This document shows, piece by piece, positions 1 through 8,175 of a DNA stretch of 10,246 nucleotides. Every line of letters begins with the position of its first letter. Position 1 is the first letter of the stretch. The position numbers were made by a program, and so were the translations under genes. A model generated the notes under the pieces. It was not told the origin of the DNA, did no database searches, and worked only from the letters and a program-made list of their open reading frames with translations. The stretch spans positions 1-10,246 of the forward strand of contig JALLPB010001331.1 in assembly GCA_036939975.1 (NCBI GenBank). Reading direction: 5' to 3'. The stretch is from Cyclostephanos tholiformis. Its lineage: Eukaryota; Bacillariophyta; Thalassiosirophyceae; Thalassiosirales; Thalassiosiraceae.

Positions 1-253
1 GCCTAAAGTGTAACAATAGTTACACAAGTTACAGTGAACTTCTGGGCTCATGTCAGTGTGTTGACTCTGCCTAAAATGAACAATGAACAGCCATTTCAGG
101 TCAGAACAAAAAGGAACACACACCTTGCTATGCCTCTCAAACTTTCACAACACACAAAACCACACTTTCTCCCCCTTGACCGGCTCCCCCCTCCCCTTCA
201 TCTCCCCCCTCCATGTTACAATCGAAGATGGCCACTTTAACACCAACAAAAGA
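1..253. other. Upstream flank of Harbinger transposase, no gene
   Basis: No coding sequence is recognisable here. It starts with a short perfect inverted repeat (8-25). From about 168 to 216 there is a strongly pyrimidine-rich, C-tract-rich stretch on the + strand just upstream of the presumed transposase ATG at 254. Open frames across this stretch translate to low-complexity Pro/Leu/His sequence and look like products of the C-tracts rather than protein. It may be the transposase 5' leader or promoter, but no core promoter motif is clear. Confidence 0.5.
8..25. repeat. Short perfect inverted repeat, 7-bp arms
   Basis: GTGTAAC at 8-14 is the exact reverse complement of GTTACAC at 19-25, separated by AATA. 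It could form a small hairpin. It sits at the extreme left of the window, so it cannot be judged whether it is part of a larger terminal structure. Confidence 0.6.
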
Positions 254-440
254 ATGGTCAATGACAATGATGACAACCACAATGATGAAGCAGTTCCCGA
301 CTTTGAAGGAATTGCCCAGGACATCCAGAACCAGGCATTGCATCATGTGGGAACATTTTCAACCACCAAGAGACGTCTCTTTCATGAGTTCTTTGGAACT
401 AGCTTAAGAGTCATCAAGCAGCTCTGGGAGCTTGTCATTT
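254..440 (+). pseudogene. PIF/Harbinger-type DDE transposase, N-terminal fragment
   Basis: This is the N-terminal part of the transposase whose catalytic part is at 8176-9093. From the ATG at 254 the frame gives an acidic, Asn/Asp-rich leader (MVNDNDDNHNDEAVPDFEG) followed by KRRLFHEFFGTSLRVIKQLW, the family's N-terminal helical segment: basic residues, an FFGTS-like core, then a conserved Trp. Family proteins continue after about ten residues into an L.P....HLLWALYF segment. Here the frame instead runs into unrelated sequence after LWELV (about 440), and the missing segment appears at 8176. I chose the ATG at 254 over the in-frame ATG at 83 because the residues between come from pyrimidine tracts. 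I could not decide whether the break lies inside an exon or in a former intron; a good splice donor (GTAAGT) occurs at about 550. Identification is from motif memory, not alignment. Confidence 0.6.
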
Positions 441-990
441 GCAACATCATTAGTAGCCATGAATTAAGGTGTGGTGAAAGCGATGAGGAAATGCACTCTC
501 GCCTTCCTACTTTGGCGGAGTTAGATTGTGTGGAGACAAATGCTGGTAGTAAGTCTAGTTTACTAGCTACAAGAAACCTAAGTACAGCAAGAAAAGGTCT
601 GTCCTTGGAATGTATGAATTCCTTGCAGACTCAAAAAAATATGTGGCAGAGCTGAAAGGCTCTGGATCTCACATTTTCCCCTTCTCAAGAGAGTTCTCCG
701 AATTTAAATTCTGGAAGCCTCTCCACCTTGCTGTCATTGTTGTTTTGTTTGCCCCCTCGACATCATCGAGTAGGAGGCAGCATTTGCTATTGCTTTACTG
801 ATTCAATTTTTTTAATTAAAGGTAATTATTACCATCGCCATAATCATGTTGTTAGAGTTTCGAATGGCAATGCTTGGTGTCCCCATTCTGCCTTTTTTGG
901 TGATCCAAACAGGGCTTCCTTTCGCTCGGATGATCGTGTCCTTTGTCTTTGATTTGGAGGGATGATCTCACGATGGAAACAACAATCACC

Positions 991-1127
991 ACGGCAATCA
1001 GCCATGAGGAATCAAGAGGCCTTTCAGTGCCCTCCTCTTATAAATCAGGGATCAAGGGACTCACTCCCCCCTGTCATTCCCTAGTCCACGTTCGTTGTTG
1101 ATAATCAGTCATCATGGCAATTAGCCA
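991..1127 (+). repeat. Two near-identical 14-mers 123 bp apart
   Basis: ACGGCAATCAGCCA at 991-1004 recurs as ATGGCAATTAGCCA at 1114-1127, with two C/T differences, one of them a CpG/TpG pair. The flanks share short AATCA segments. It could be a decayed direct repeat or a paired protein-binding site in the retroelement leader. Function unknown. Confidence 0.4.
1039..1044 (+). promoter_or_regulatory. Possible TATA box of the retroelement
   Basis: TATAAA lies about 170 bp upstream of the presumed Gag-like start at 1217, followed by a pyrimidine-rich stretch around 1062-1080 that could hold an initiator. This is a motif match in a suitable position only. Confidence 0.25.
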
Positions 1128-1216
1128 ACCTATCATTATTGCATTGGTAATCAACCAATTATGTGATCATCATCTCATCATTACTCCCCCTCTCTGCTTC
1201 TGCTCACAAACAGCCA

Positions 1217-3571
1217 ATGCAGAGCTACTCATCCGCCAAACCCCCCTTGACTATCAACCCAAGTTGGATATTCTGGTCATTGGCTGATTTTGAAAATCTA
1301 TCCCCCGACTCCGATGAGATTGCAGCACTTCTTTTTGTCATCAAGAAAAAGAAATTTGCCTCCTCTACAAGCCCATGCCAATCAAGGTCAACGGGAATTT
1401 CTTGGGGATTATGGGAAATCTTTTCAACAAAGGAAGCACTCCCGCCATCACTGTTGTTGAAGCCGACAAGGTTGGATCTTGCTTCGTCATCCAGGATCAC
1501 GACAACCTCCCAGAAAATCACCACCCTGAAATCCCCCTCGAAGCAAAGATGGTCAGTGGAGCTAACTGGGAAAATGCCGAGATGGAAATCTCACTGATCT
1601 CCCTTCCCACACTTGTCCCCATCCCTTTTGGCATTGACTTTCAATTGCACACCATCGATGACGCTTTTGTAGAGGAGATGGAAAAATTTCTGTCGAGCAT
1701 GGCTTCTGGGCAAAGATTCTGGTTGATGTAATCAAACAAATTGAGTTAAACAATGACTCCAAAACCATCACCAACAGACTCATCTCCTCCAGAGTTTCTT
1801 CTTGCGCATGCGATCACACGCATGTGGCGACAAAGGGCATCCGTGATGCAAACATTGCATCCTCTGGCCCTTTCATTGAGTCTTCCCTTGTGGGGAGGAA
1901 GTACAAAGTAGAACAAGAGCAAGTTTGATCCTTCTTCCACCAAAACCCTACTCCTGCACGCGTTGAAATCCATGACGACAATGACACCATCATCCCTATC
2001 ATCACAGCAGTTAATATTCCTCCCCCCACCTCTACGGCTGCGGCTTCACTTCCTCTGCCAACCAATCATGCTAGTCCCCCCCAATTTTCTATGCTCAACT
2101 GATCAAGACGATGAAGAACATGCAGGCACCCCAACAACCACAAAAAAATGTCATTGAGTCACGTGACCATGAAGAATCCGTTTATTTGGCCAAGCTCCAG
2201 CACAGCATGCTTCGACTGATGTATGCTGGAGGGGAGGTCAATTGGGATGAAGGAACAATAAAAAACCTCCGCCTCTCGACCTTTGCTCAAGACTTCAGCA
2301 ACCTTCTTGATCAATCCGTGGCAGTACAAACAGCCCAGCTAACGAACCTTTTCACAACCATTTTCACTACAGAAATAGATGGAGAAGACGACGATATTAT
2401 GCTTGCCCATCCCCTTAGCAGGTTGATGTCCCTGGACTGCTTCCCCCCAAAGTTCACAAAAGGTCATCTCAATGCCAGTTTTCAGAGCTCCAATTTGGAA
2501 ACCGGAGCGATCTACAAAAGTACGTCCATTAACCAGCACAACCATGAACTCGTGAAAGCGGCTCTGACAGAAATGGAAGAGGCATGTAACGAGATCAACT
2601 GGGAAGTGTTTGACAAAGATAGGAAGCAAATCTCTTCCATCATCGAGAGAGTCGGCAGAGTCAAGTCCATCAAAGATGTGGCAATGACCTGCACAAACAT
2701 GTGCGGTGTGCAACTTGCTATCATTGATGTCGAGACTAACAAACCACTTCTTTTCCAGTTTGCTCTGAAGGTGATCAAGTTTATTGAGAGCAAAAAAACA
2801 AGAATCTGGATGTGCCATAATCATGAAAACCTTGCACACCTACCGATGGTTTTCATGAGCAAGATTCACCAGTTTTTTCAAAACCTTGCATCCTTCTCCC
2901 AGAACTCAGTGAATACAAACAAGGTTGAACTGGGACTTCCTGACCTTGATGATAAAAGCATCAAAACTGTGGTCAAATTTGCAAGCAAGTTCATTAAGAA
3001 GATGGTTGACCACATCAATGACAACTCTCTTCCCAAGGAGGTCCCTATTTTTGCCAAGAGCCTCTTCATTGAGCAGACTTCAGGAGGTTTCACACTTGCC
3101 TCCCGCACCTCTGAATGACCCAAAAAAGAAGCCACTCAACCGACTGCTCCCAACAAAGGTGGCAATTGTAAATCAAGTGGCATCGAGGCATCTGGCTTGC
3201 AGAAGAAACAATGAAAGGAGTTCTTGCACATGAGCCTAAAGATGGGCATCTTCCACATCAAGAAGGACACCCCCGCCGCCAAGGCCATTCCGGACAAGCC
3301 TCTTTTGAAGGACAGTTTGGGAATCTGCTTGGACTTCTGCTGCCAAGGGAGGAAGTGTAACTTCCCACACCAACTGTGCAAGAATGGCAGGCACATCACT
3401 AATTGGAAGAACCTACCTGACGAAGACAAGCTTTTCCTCCTCAAGCATGTGGATTCCTTGGGGCTAATGTGGCTTGACACTGCAACCTTCAAGAAGCACA
3501 AGATCAACATTCCTCCCGAGTGTACCCATCTTTTGGGTGATGCTAGTAGCCCCAAACAAAAGAGTATGTAG
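1217..3571 (+). pseudogene. Gag-like protein of the retroelement (ORF1), broken
   Basis: Presumed nucleocapsid-like protein of the tyrosine-recombinase retroelement, about 780 residues when whole. The likely start is ATG 1217, leading to SPDSDEIAALLFVIKKKKF. The frame shifts near 1355-1370 into a segment with KVNGNFLGIMGNLF, again near 1711-1716 (one base missing) into VDVIKQIELNNDSKTITNRL, and again near 2099 into the long open stretch to 3118. Internal stops are at 1926, 3116 and 3212; the protein resumes after each in the same frame. Near the C-terminus (codons 3326-3370) is a compact Cys/His cluster, C-x3-CC-x4-C-x3-H, resembling a CCCH zinc knuckle and consistent with RNA binding. The final stop is at 3569-3571. 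The order Gag-like, RT, recombinase fits the family. Assignment rests on position, the Cys/His cluster and recalled similarity to diatom element proteins; no sequence search was possible. Confidence 0.6.
3326..3370 (+). other. CCCH-like zinc knuckle in Gag-like ORF
   Basis: Cys codons at 3326, 3338, 3341 and 3356 and a His codon at 3368 give CLDFCCQGRKCNFPH. The spacing C-x4-C-x4-C-x3-H (with one extra Cys) resembles CCCH RNA-binding fingers more than the retroviral C-x2-C-x4-H-x4-C knuckle. All metal-binding candidates survive in this copy. Confidence 0.55.
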
Positions 3572-3845
3572 AACTTTTCCAAACAATGCACTGTCACTTT
3601 CGAACAAATTGTCTTCAGTCGTTCCAGTACCAATTACTACTCACACAGTGCATAGTACTGCAAGTGAGTCAGACAACTGAGGACAATCGTTTGTAAAGTG
3701 GTACCGGTGGTATCTTGGTTCTCGTGTTTGGCATTTGATGTATCTTGTTGGATGCATGGTAGTTCGATTTGGCACAGCCTGCCCATATTCTACTACCAAG
3801 ATGCACCACAAAAATCCTTGAGCCATTTTTCTACGTTCATACATA
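3572..3845. other. Spacer between Gag-like and RT ORFs
   Basis: No convincing coding sequence. It holds an imperfect inverted repeat: ATCTTGGT at 3712-3719 is the exact reverse complement of ACCAAGAT at 3795-3802, with GGT/ACC just outside, enclosing about 75 bp. Whether it is part of a regulatory or internal complementary structure cannot be told. Confidence 0.4.
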
Positions 3846-6688
3846 TTGTCTGACAAACTGCCTTTTCTGCCTTCAATAGGCCACAACCTCACCAAACCAT
3901 GGATTGCTTTTCACAATAGAATAATGCCAGTTACTAAGAAGATCCCTGCGGCTGTTAATAAGTTGATTGTTGGTAATGAAAAAGGTGAAATTGCGGCAAT
4001 CCTGCCTTCGCTACCACCAGCAGAGTCCGCACCATCAAAAAAAGGAATGCAAAGCCTCCTCCAGGATCAACAAGAATTCCATCCTTGCCAAATATCAAGA
4101 TTTCTGTCACACCAAAGGGATCACGGACCAAGCATCAACAACCGTGAAAGGTAAGAAACTCCCACCAACTTTTTACCCATCACACTACCATCTGATCACA
4201 GACTGCAAGATGAAACCAAGTGCAAGACTTTACTAACAAGCCAAGCCAAGGACTTGCATTTTGACAAGGTGGCAATATTTCTGGCAAGATCGCCAGGCTG
4301 ACTTTACCTGATGGATGATGATCTAACAAGCCTGAAAGGAGTGTGCAGAATTTACAATGAGATGATTGTTGATGTCTAATGACTGGAACTTGTTGACTTC
4401 ACACCTTTAACATTGCCAAGACTCAACTACGCTGAGCAAACAGAGATCTCAAATGAAAGAGTCGACCAAGCAACAGCCTGTGTGATCCACTATGGACTTC
4501 GCCCAGGCATGGTGATTTGTTTCCTCCAAGGGGAACATGTTGGTGAGGCAAGAGACATCACCACCATCCTTGTGGAGGTTACACCTTTCCTTGATGATGA
4601 AAATCGCAATCACATCATGCAGATCATCGAACAAGGATGCCCCTCTCACCTTGATTTCGAAGAAGAATATGACAACAAACACATGATTCTTAAAAAAGGA
4701 CACCAACACACCTTTTGCATGCATCCAGAGGTGACTGCAAAAGCAATGAACAAGGAGGAGAGAAACAGTCACATTTTGCCCTTCAGAAGATGGATGGTGC
4801 ATTTTTCTCTGTGGTGTCGAACTACGCCTCAAGGAATCAGAGAGAAGAATGGCAAATTCAGAGTCATTTTTGACTCACTGACCCAAACAAGCCCAACTGA
4901 GGTGGTCTTGAACACTTCAACTGACAACGAGGCCATCATTGATTTTGGAGAGGCAAAGAGAAAAATGCTCATCAACATCTACAACTGGCAAGTGAGTTAC
5001 CCGGATGAGATCATCTACCTCTTGCTTGTGAACATCACTGCTTGTTTTTGATTCCCAAGAATCTCAGTCAACGTCACTAGTGCTTTTGGTTTCATTGCCA
5101 AAAATCTGTACTTCATTTCCACAAGTCACGTATTTGGATCCAACACATCCACGAGCTCTTGGGAGCCGTTGAGATGAGCAATCCAGCATCTTATTCGAAT
5201 CTTTTCAAAAAAAGATGACCTTGTTGACAAGCATCGCGACCTTTTGGAACTACTTAATTGTTTGACAATTGACAATTCCTTTGTCCAGCATGAAAAGCTA
5301 ACCAGAGCTAAACCCTGCAAATTAAACCAAGGATTAAATGCCAACGATGAACTCACAGCGGTGATTTATGTTGATGACATACTCGGCGCCACAGTTTTTA
5401 AGGCAAACATGAAAAGACTCCTTGCAGCAATCATCGAGGCTATTTTCACCATGTGCGGCAGGCCCGACACCACAGTCCGCCAGTGTCCTCTATCTCTTGA
5501 AAAGTGGGCCAAATTAGTAGTGTGGCCAAAACAGGTCATGCTTGGATTGGTAGTTAACACAAATAGAATGACTAGTATTGGAATCACTGATGAATATTTG
5601 GATCAGGTGCTGGCATTACTAAAACAATGGGATAGCAATCAACGCATGTTTGAAGTAAAGAACATGCAGAAGCTTGTTGGAAAACTGGCATGTCTTGGCA
5701 AAGGGGCACCTTGGATTTCAAGCTGATGTCCCACCTTTACACCTCCCTTGCTTTTGTGCTGAAAAACAATGCTGAGCTACTTGAGAAGAGCTCAAGTGGA
5801 TTCATGGCTCTCGTTTGCCAAATTGAAAGCAAACAATTTTCTGGCAAGCAGTCCGAACACCAGCAACACATTAATTTTGCAATGAAAATAGTGTCTAAGA
5901 TGGTCAACAAGTACGGGCAAAAATACCGTGTGAACCAGACAATGAGGAGCAAACTCACCTTCCTCGCTCACACTCTGGAACCAAGTTCGGGAATCATAAT
6001 TGAAACCCCCATCATGCACCTAATCCCACAAATGCCAGCAGCTTCCATCATTGGGGATAGTTCTTTGGTTGCCTGTGGTGGCTGTTTAACCAAACTAAAA
6101 ATTTGGTGGCAACTTGCTTTCCCAAAAGAAATTGTGAACCGGACACTGCTGCACCTCAGCAACAACAAGGATGAAGAATTTATCTCTATCAACTGTCTTG
6201 AATATGTCACGATCATTGTGAATTACTGTGTTGCCATGGTTGCCTTTGCCACATAAGAGGTTACTGATGATCCGTACCCAATAATCCTCTGTGTGACAGA
6301 CAACACCAGCACGCTCAATTGGACTCTTCACACAAGCAAAAAATCAGTCATCGGTTGAGCCTTCGCAGAATTTTTCTGTGGACTCTTAATCAACTTGCAA
6401 ATTGGGATCAATACAAAGTGGATTAGCACTGTCAAAAATGTTATTGCGGACAAGATTTCAAGGCTGAAGCAAATTAACAAAACCTCACCCACTTCATCAA
6501 CTCACAAACTCACCTACAACTACTCCAACCTCCAACAGGAACACGAGGAGTTGAGGATTTGCAATTCCTTCCAGCCAAGTCCAAAGCTGCTCTCCCTAAT
6601 TTGGGGGATCTTGTTGCAACGAAGATGTCCAGACTTAAAACTGATTCTGAGCTTGAAACCACACGATTTAGGCAAGCTGTATACGTGA
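3846..6688 (+). pseudogene. Reverse transcriptase / RNase H polyprotein (ORF2), broken
   Basis: Copies element RNA into DNA and degrades the RNA strand. The start is uncertain (ATG 3846 or 3924). After an N-terminal region containing SILAKYQDFCHTKGITDQAS, RT block begins with REKNGKFRVIFDS (about 4841-4880). Motif A reads NITACF followed by a stop where family members have DITACF, so the first catalytic Asp is Asn (codon 5031). Motif C, YVDD (5367-5378), is intact. RNase H follows with its acidic set visible: Asp 6056, Glu 6200, Asp 6299 and Asp 6449. Frameshifts lie near the A7 run at 4037-4043, near 4065, near 4231-4236 and at about 5717 (one T missing). Stops are at 4299, 4377, 4380, 5049, 5175, 6254 and 6356; the terminal TGA is 6686-6688. 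The last part overlaps the recombinase ORF. RT identity is firm from YVDD and context; the DIRS-type RNase H is inferred from residue order. Confidence 0.8.
5367..5378 (+). other. RT motif C (YVDD) catalytic box
   Basis: Codons for Tyr-Val-Asp-Asp occur in VIYVDDILGA, the metal-binding turn of the reverse transcriptase palm. Intact here although motif A upstream has lost its Asp. Confidence 0.85.
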
Positions 6689-7772
6689 ACTTTACAAAGA
6701 CTCACCTCATCCTGGATCCCTGTGGAAACGAGCCAGGTTACGAGCATATCATTGTGTGCTTCATCAAGAAGCTCATGTCAGATCACAACTCACAGAGCAA
6801 GACCCTTTGTGGCTACATTGAAAGTATTTATTTCCTCTTTCATCTCTGCAATTTCCCCATCCCTGCTGACTTGTCCGATTGAACAAACACGTGCGCAAGA
6901 ATCATCAATGCATGAGAGAAAGAAGAGAACATCACAAATCAGTGGAGTCCAATCAGCAGGGAGATGTTTGCCGCCTTGCTGGATGCATCAAACAAAACAA
7001 GTTGTATTGATTCTCTAGAAGTGGTCATCACGGACTGGTTTATTCTGATTTGCATCACTGGCCTGTGGTGTGCAGAATATGCACAGAAGACTCAACCCAC
7101 AGTCAACAAGCACATCTACCCTTCCGGAAAGCGCATTGTCAAAACAGTCATCCCAACCATTTGGAAATTCTACAAATAGAGTGGAAGGGTAGTCACCATC
7201 CACCCTCTTAACAAAGAAATCAAAATGTTCCCCACCAAACTGCACCTCACTTTCAGGATACAAAAGAACAGGAGAAACAGACAATCCATAATTCTGGTTG
7301 CCAATAAGGATCACCCTGACATCTGTCCAATCCATGCTGCATACAGAATCTTTTTACGAGCCAAGCGGCTTGGCCAATCGGACTTCCAACCAATGGCTGT
7401 TTTTCTCAACAGCAAAGGAGTCAAAAAATATCTCACTGGCAACAAAATCGTGGAGATATTACAATCAATTGCATTGGTAGTCCATCCAGACCTCACTGAC
7501 AAAGAGCTAAGGAAATACTCTTCCCACTTGGGCAGAGTTTGGGCTCATGTGCTACTTGACAAAGCAGGGATGACCCCTGATTTTATGAAATGCCACCTAC
7601 GTTAGATGGGAGAATCTTACCGCTTATATCTTTGGGATACCTCAACCCTCCAGCATAAACATGTTGATGCCCTTAAGAAGGAATCAGACAAAATCATGTG
7701 CAACTCCTTGGATGCAATCGTGACATCCTTCCCAGCATCGTACCAATTGATGATGACATGGGAGAATATTAA
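6559..7772 (+). pseudogene. Tyrosine recombinase (ORF3) of the retroelement, broken
   Basis: Integrates the circular DNA copy of the retroelement by site-specific recombination. The N-terminal part (from about LPAKSKAALPNLGDL, 6568) looks like the DNA-binding helical domain. Box I reads ITGLWCAEYAQKT: the catalytic Arg expected after TGL is Trp (codon 7066), a CGG to TGG type change. Box II keeps His 7525 and Arg 7534 in SSHLGRVWAHVLLDKAG. The terminal motif MGESYRLYLWDTS resembles the GRW.S..F..YIR ending of DIRS/Ngaro recombinases; Tyr 7627 is the likely nucleophile. Stops interrupt at 6880, 6913, 7177 and 7603, the last just before the active-site motif. A one-base shift in the C-terminal tail restores an ILPSIVPIDDDMGEY ending at 7770-7772; without it the frame ends at 7782. 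The start is unclear: no ATG occurs in frame before 6625, although homologous-looking sequence begins earlier, overlapping ORF2 by about 120 bp. Confidence 0.75.
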
Positions 7773-7782
7773 AATCATCTAA

Positions 7783-8175
7783 ATAATTCCATATTCTTTT
7801 CTTATTTCATCTACTTTTTTCTTTTCTTTTTGCATGCTTTGTGTCACATCATGGCGTTTTCATAGGACAGGATCAGTTGCACTACTCTTGCCATCTGATT
7901 GCGATCTACGATTGCAGGAGGCACGTGCATACCATCATGGAGGTTTGGCCTATGCCAGATCTTTTGGGAAACTTTGAAAACTGCTAGCAGTTTTAGCTTC
8001 CCCATAGCCTAATTTTGCCAGAGTAATTAGCTCAATTTGAATGCAAACTTGGACTAAACTACTCTTAATTAGTTTGCTATGTGTGTTCTTTGTAGTCACT
8101 CTCTTGTCATGCTACAACCCTAACAGTGTGCCACAAATTTAAGGCGCAATGTGTTTTTCCATCCCCAAATGGAAA
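7783..8175. other. Non-coding stretch between recombinase and transposase core
   Basis: No gene. It begins with a T/C-rich run (about 7793-7831), contains the 18-bp palindrome at 7977-7994 and a small inverted repeat GCAAACT/AGTTTGC near 8043-8077. It should contain the right end of the retroelement; the transposase homology resumes at about 8176. A stop at 8140 in the transposase frame marks where coding sequence can no longer extend leftward. Confidence 0.5.
7977..7994. repeat. Perfect 18-bp palindrome with extended stem
   Basis: AAAACTGCTAGCAGTTTT is its own reverse complement. A further outer pairing, GGGAA (7966-7970) with TTCCC (7998-8002), can extend it across a small internal loop. 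It lies about 200 bp past the recombinase ORF. Confidence 0.75.

Larger units (their letters stand above)
441..1216. other. Non-coding stretch between transposase fragment and Gag-like ORF
   Basis: No recognisable protein is encoded; the frame entering from the transposase fragment stays open to 655 but its residues match nothing I know. The part nearest the Gag-like ORF (roughly 960-1216) probably belongs to the retroelement's 5' untranslated region, holding a TATA-like box (1039-1044) and a repeated 14-mer (991-1004, 1114-1127). The part from 441 to about 950 is unassigned: retroelement end, Harbinger intron or a third insertion are all possible. A small inverted repeat (CTCGA/TCGAG) lies at about 757-771. 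Confidence 0.45.
441..8175 (+). mobile_element. Degenerate DIRS-order (tyrosine-recombinase) retrotransposon; outer limits only
   Basis: Three consecutive + strand reading frames encode a Gag-like protein (1217-3571), reverse transcriptase with RNase H (about 3846-6688) and a tyrosine recombinase (about 6559-7772). RT plus tyrosine recombinase, with no DDE integrase or protease visible, defines the DIRS order in established classification. No methyltransferase-like domain is seen between RNase H and recombinase, unlike DIRS1 and PAT types. The coordinates are outer limits: the true ends lie between the transposase fragments, somewhere in 441-1216 on the left and 7783-8175 on the right. I searched by eye for inverted terminal repeats, split direct repeats, LTRs and a target-site duplication and found none; absence of a duplication is expected for recombinase-mediated insertion. 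The copy is dead: at least 14 in-frame stops, about seven frameshifts and two catalytic substitutions. Confidence 0.75.

Noticed and set aside
83..253. In-frame N-terminal extension of the transposase from ATG 83
   Set aside because: Residues come from C-rich tracts and look non-coding; the acidic leader starting at ATG 254 fits better.
2339..2839. 166-codon minus-strand open frame
   Set aside because: It lies fully antisense to the Gag-like ORF, whose + strand translation is protein-like and continuous with its neighbours; the antisense peptide shows no motif.
3136..3633. 165-codon minus-strand open frame
   Set aside because: Antisense shadow of the zinc-knuckle end of the Gag-like ORF; Cys/Leu-rich translation without recognisable domain.
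4037..4043. Programmed frameshift site at the A7 run
   Set aside because: The frame has to change here, but the element has many random single-base losses and a second shift follows within 30 bp, so decay is the simpler account.
4449..4832. 127-codon minus-strand open frame
   Set aside because: Antisense to the RT N-terminal region, which is the supported frame.
441..8175. LTR retrotransposon (Gypsy or Copia)
   Set aside because: No long direct repeats, no DDE integrase or Asp protease motif; a tyrosine recombinase is present instead.
435..8175. Target-site duplication at the nested junctions
   Set aside because: Short look-alikes such as AATTAAGG/ATTTAAGG near 462 and 8136 are imperfect and not placed at defined element ends.
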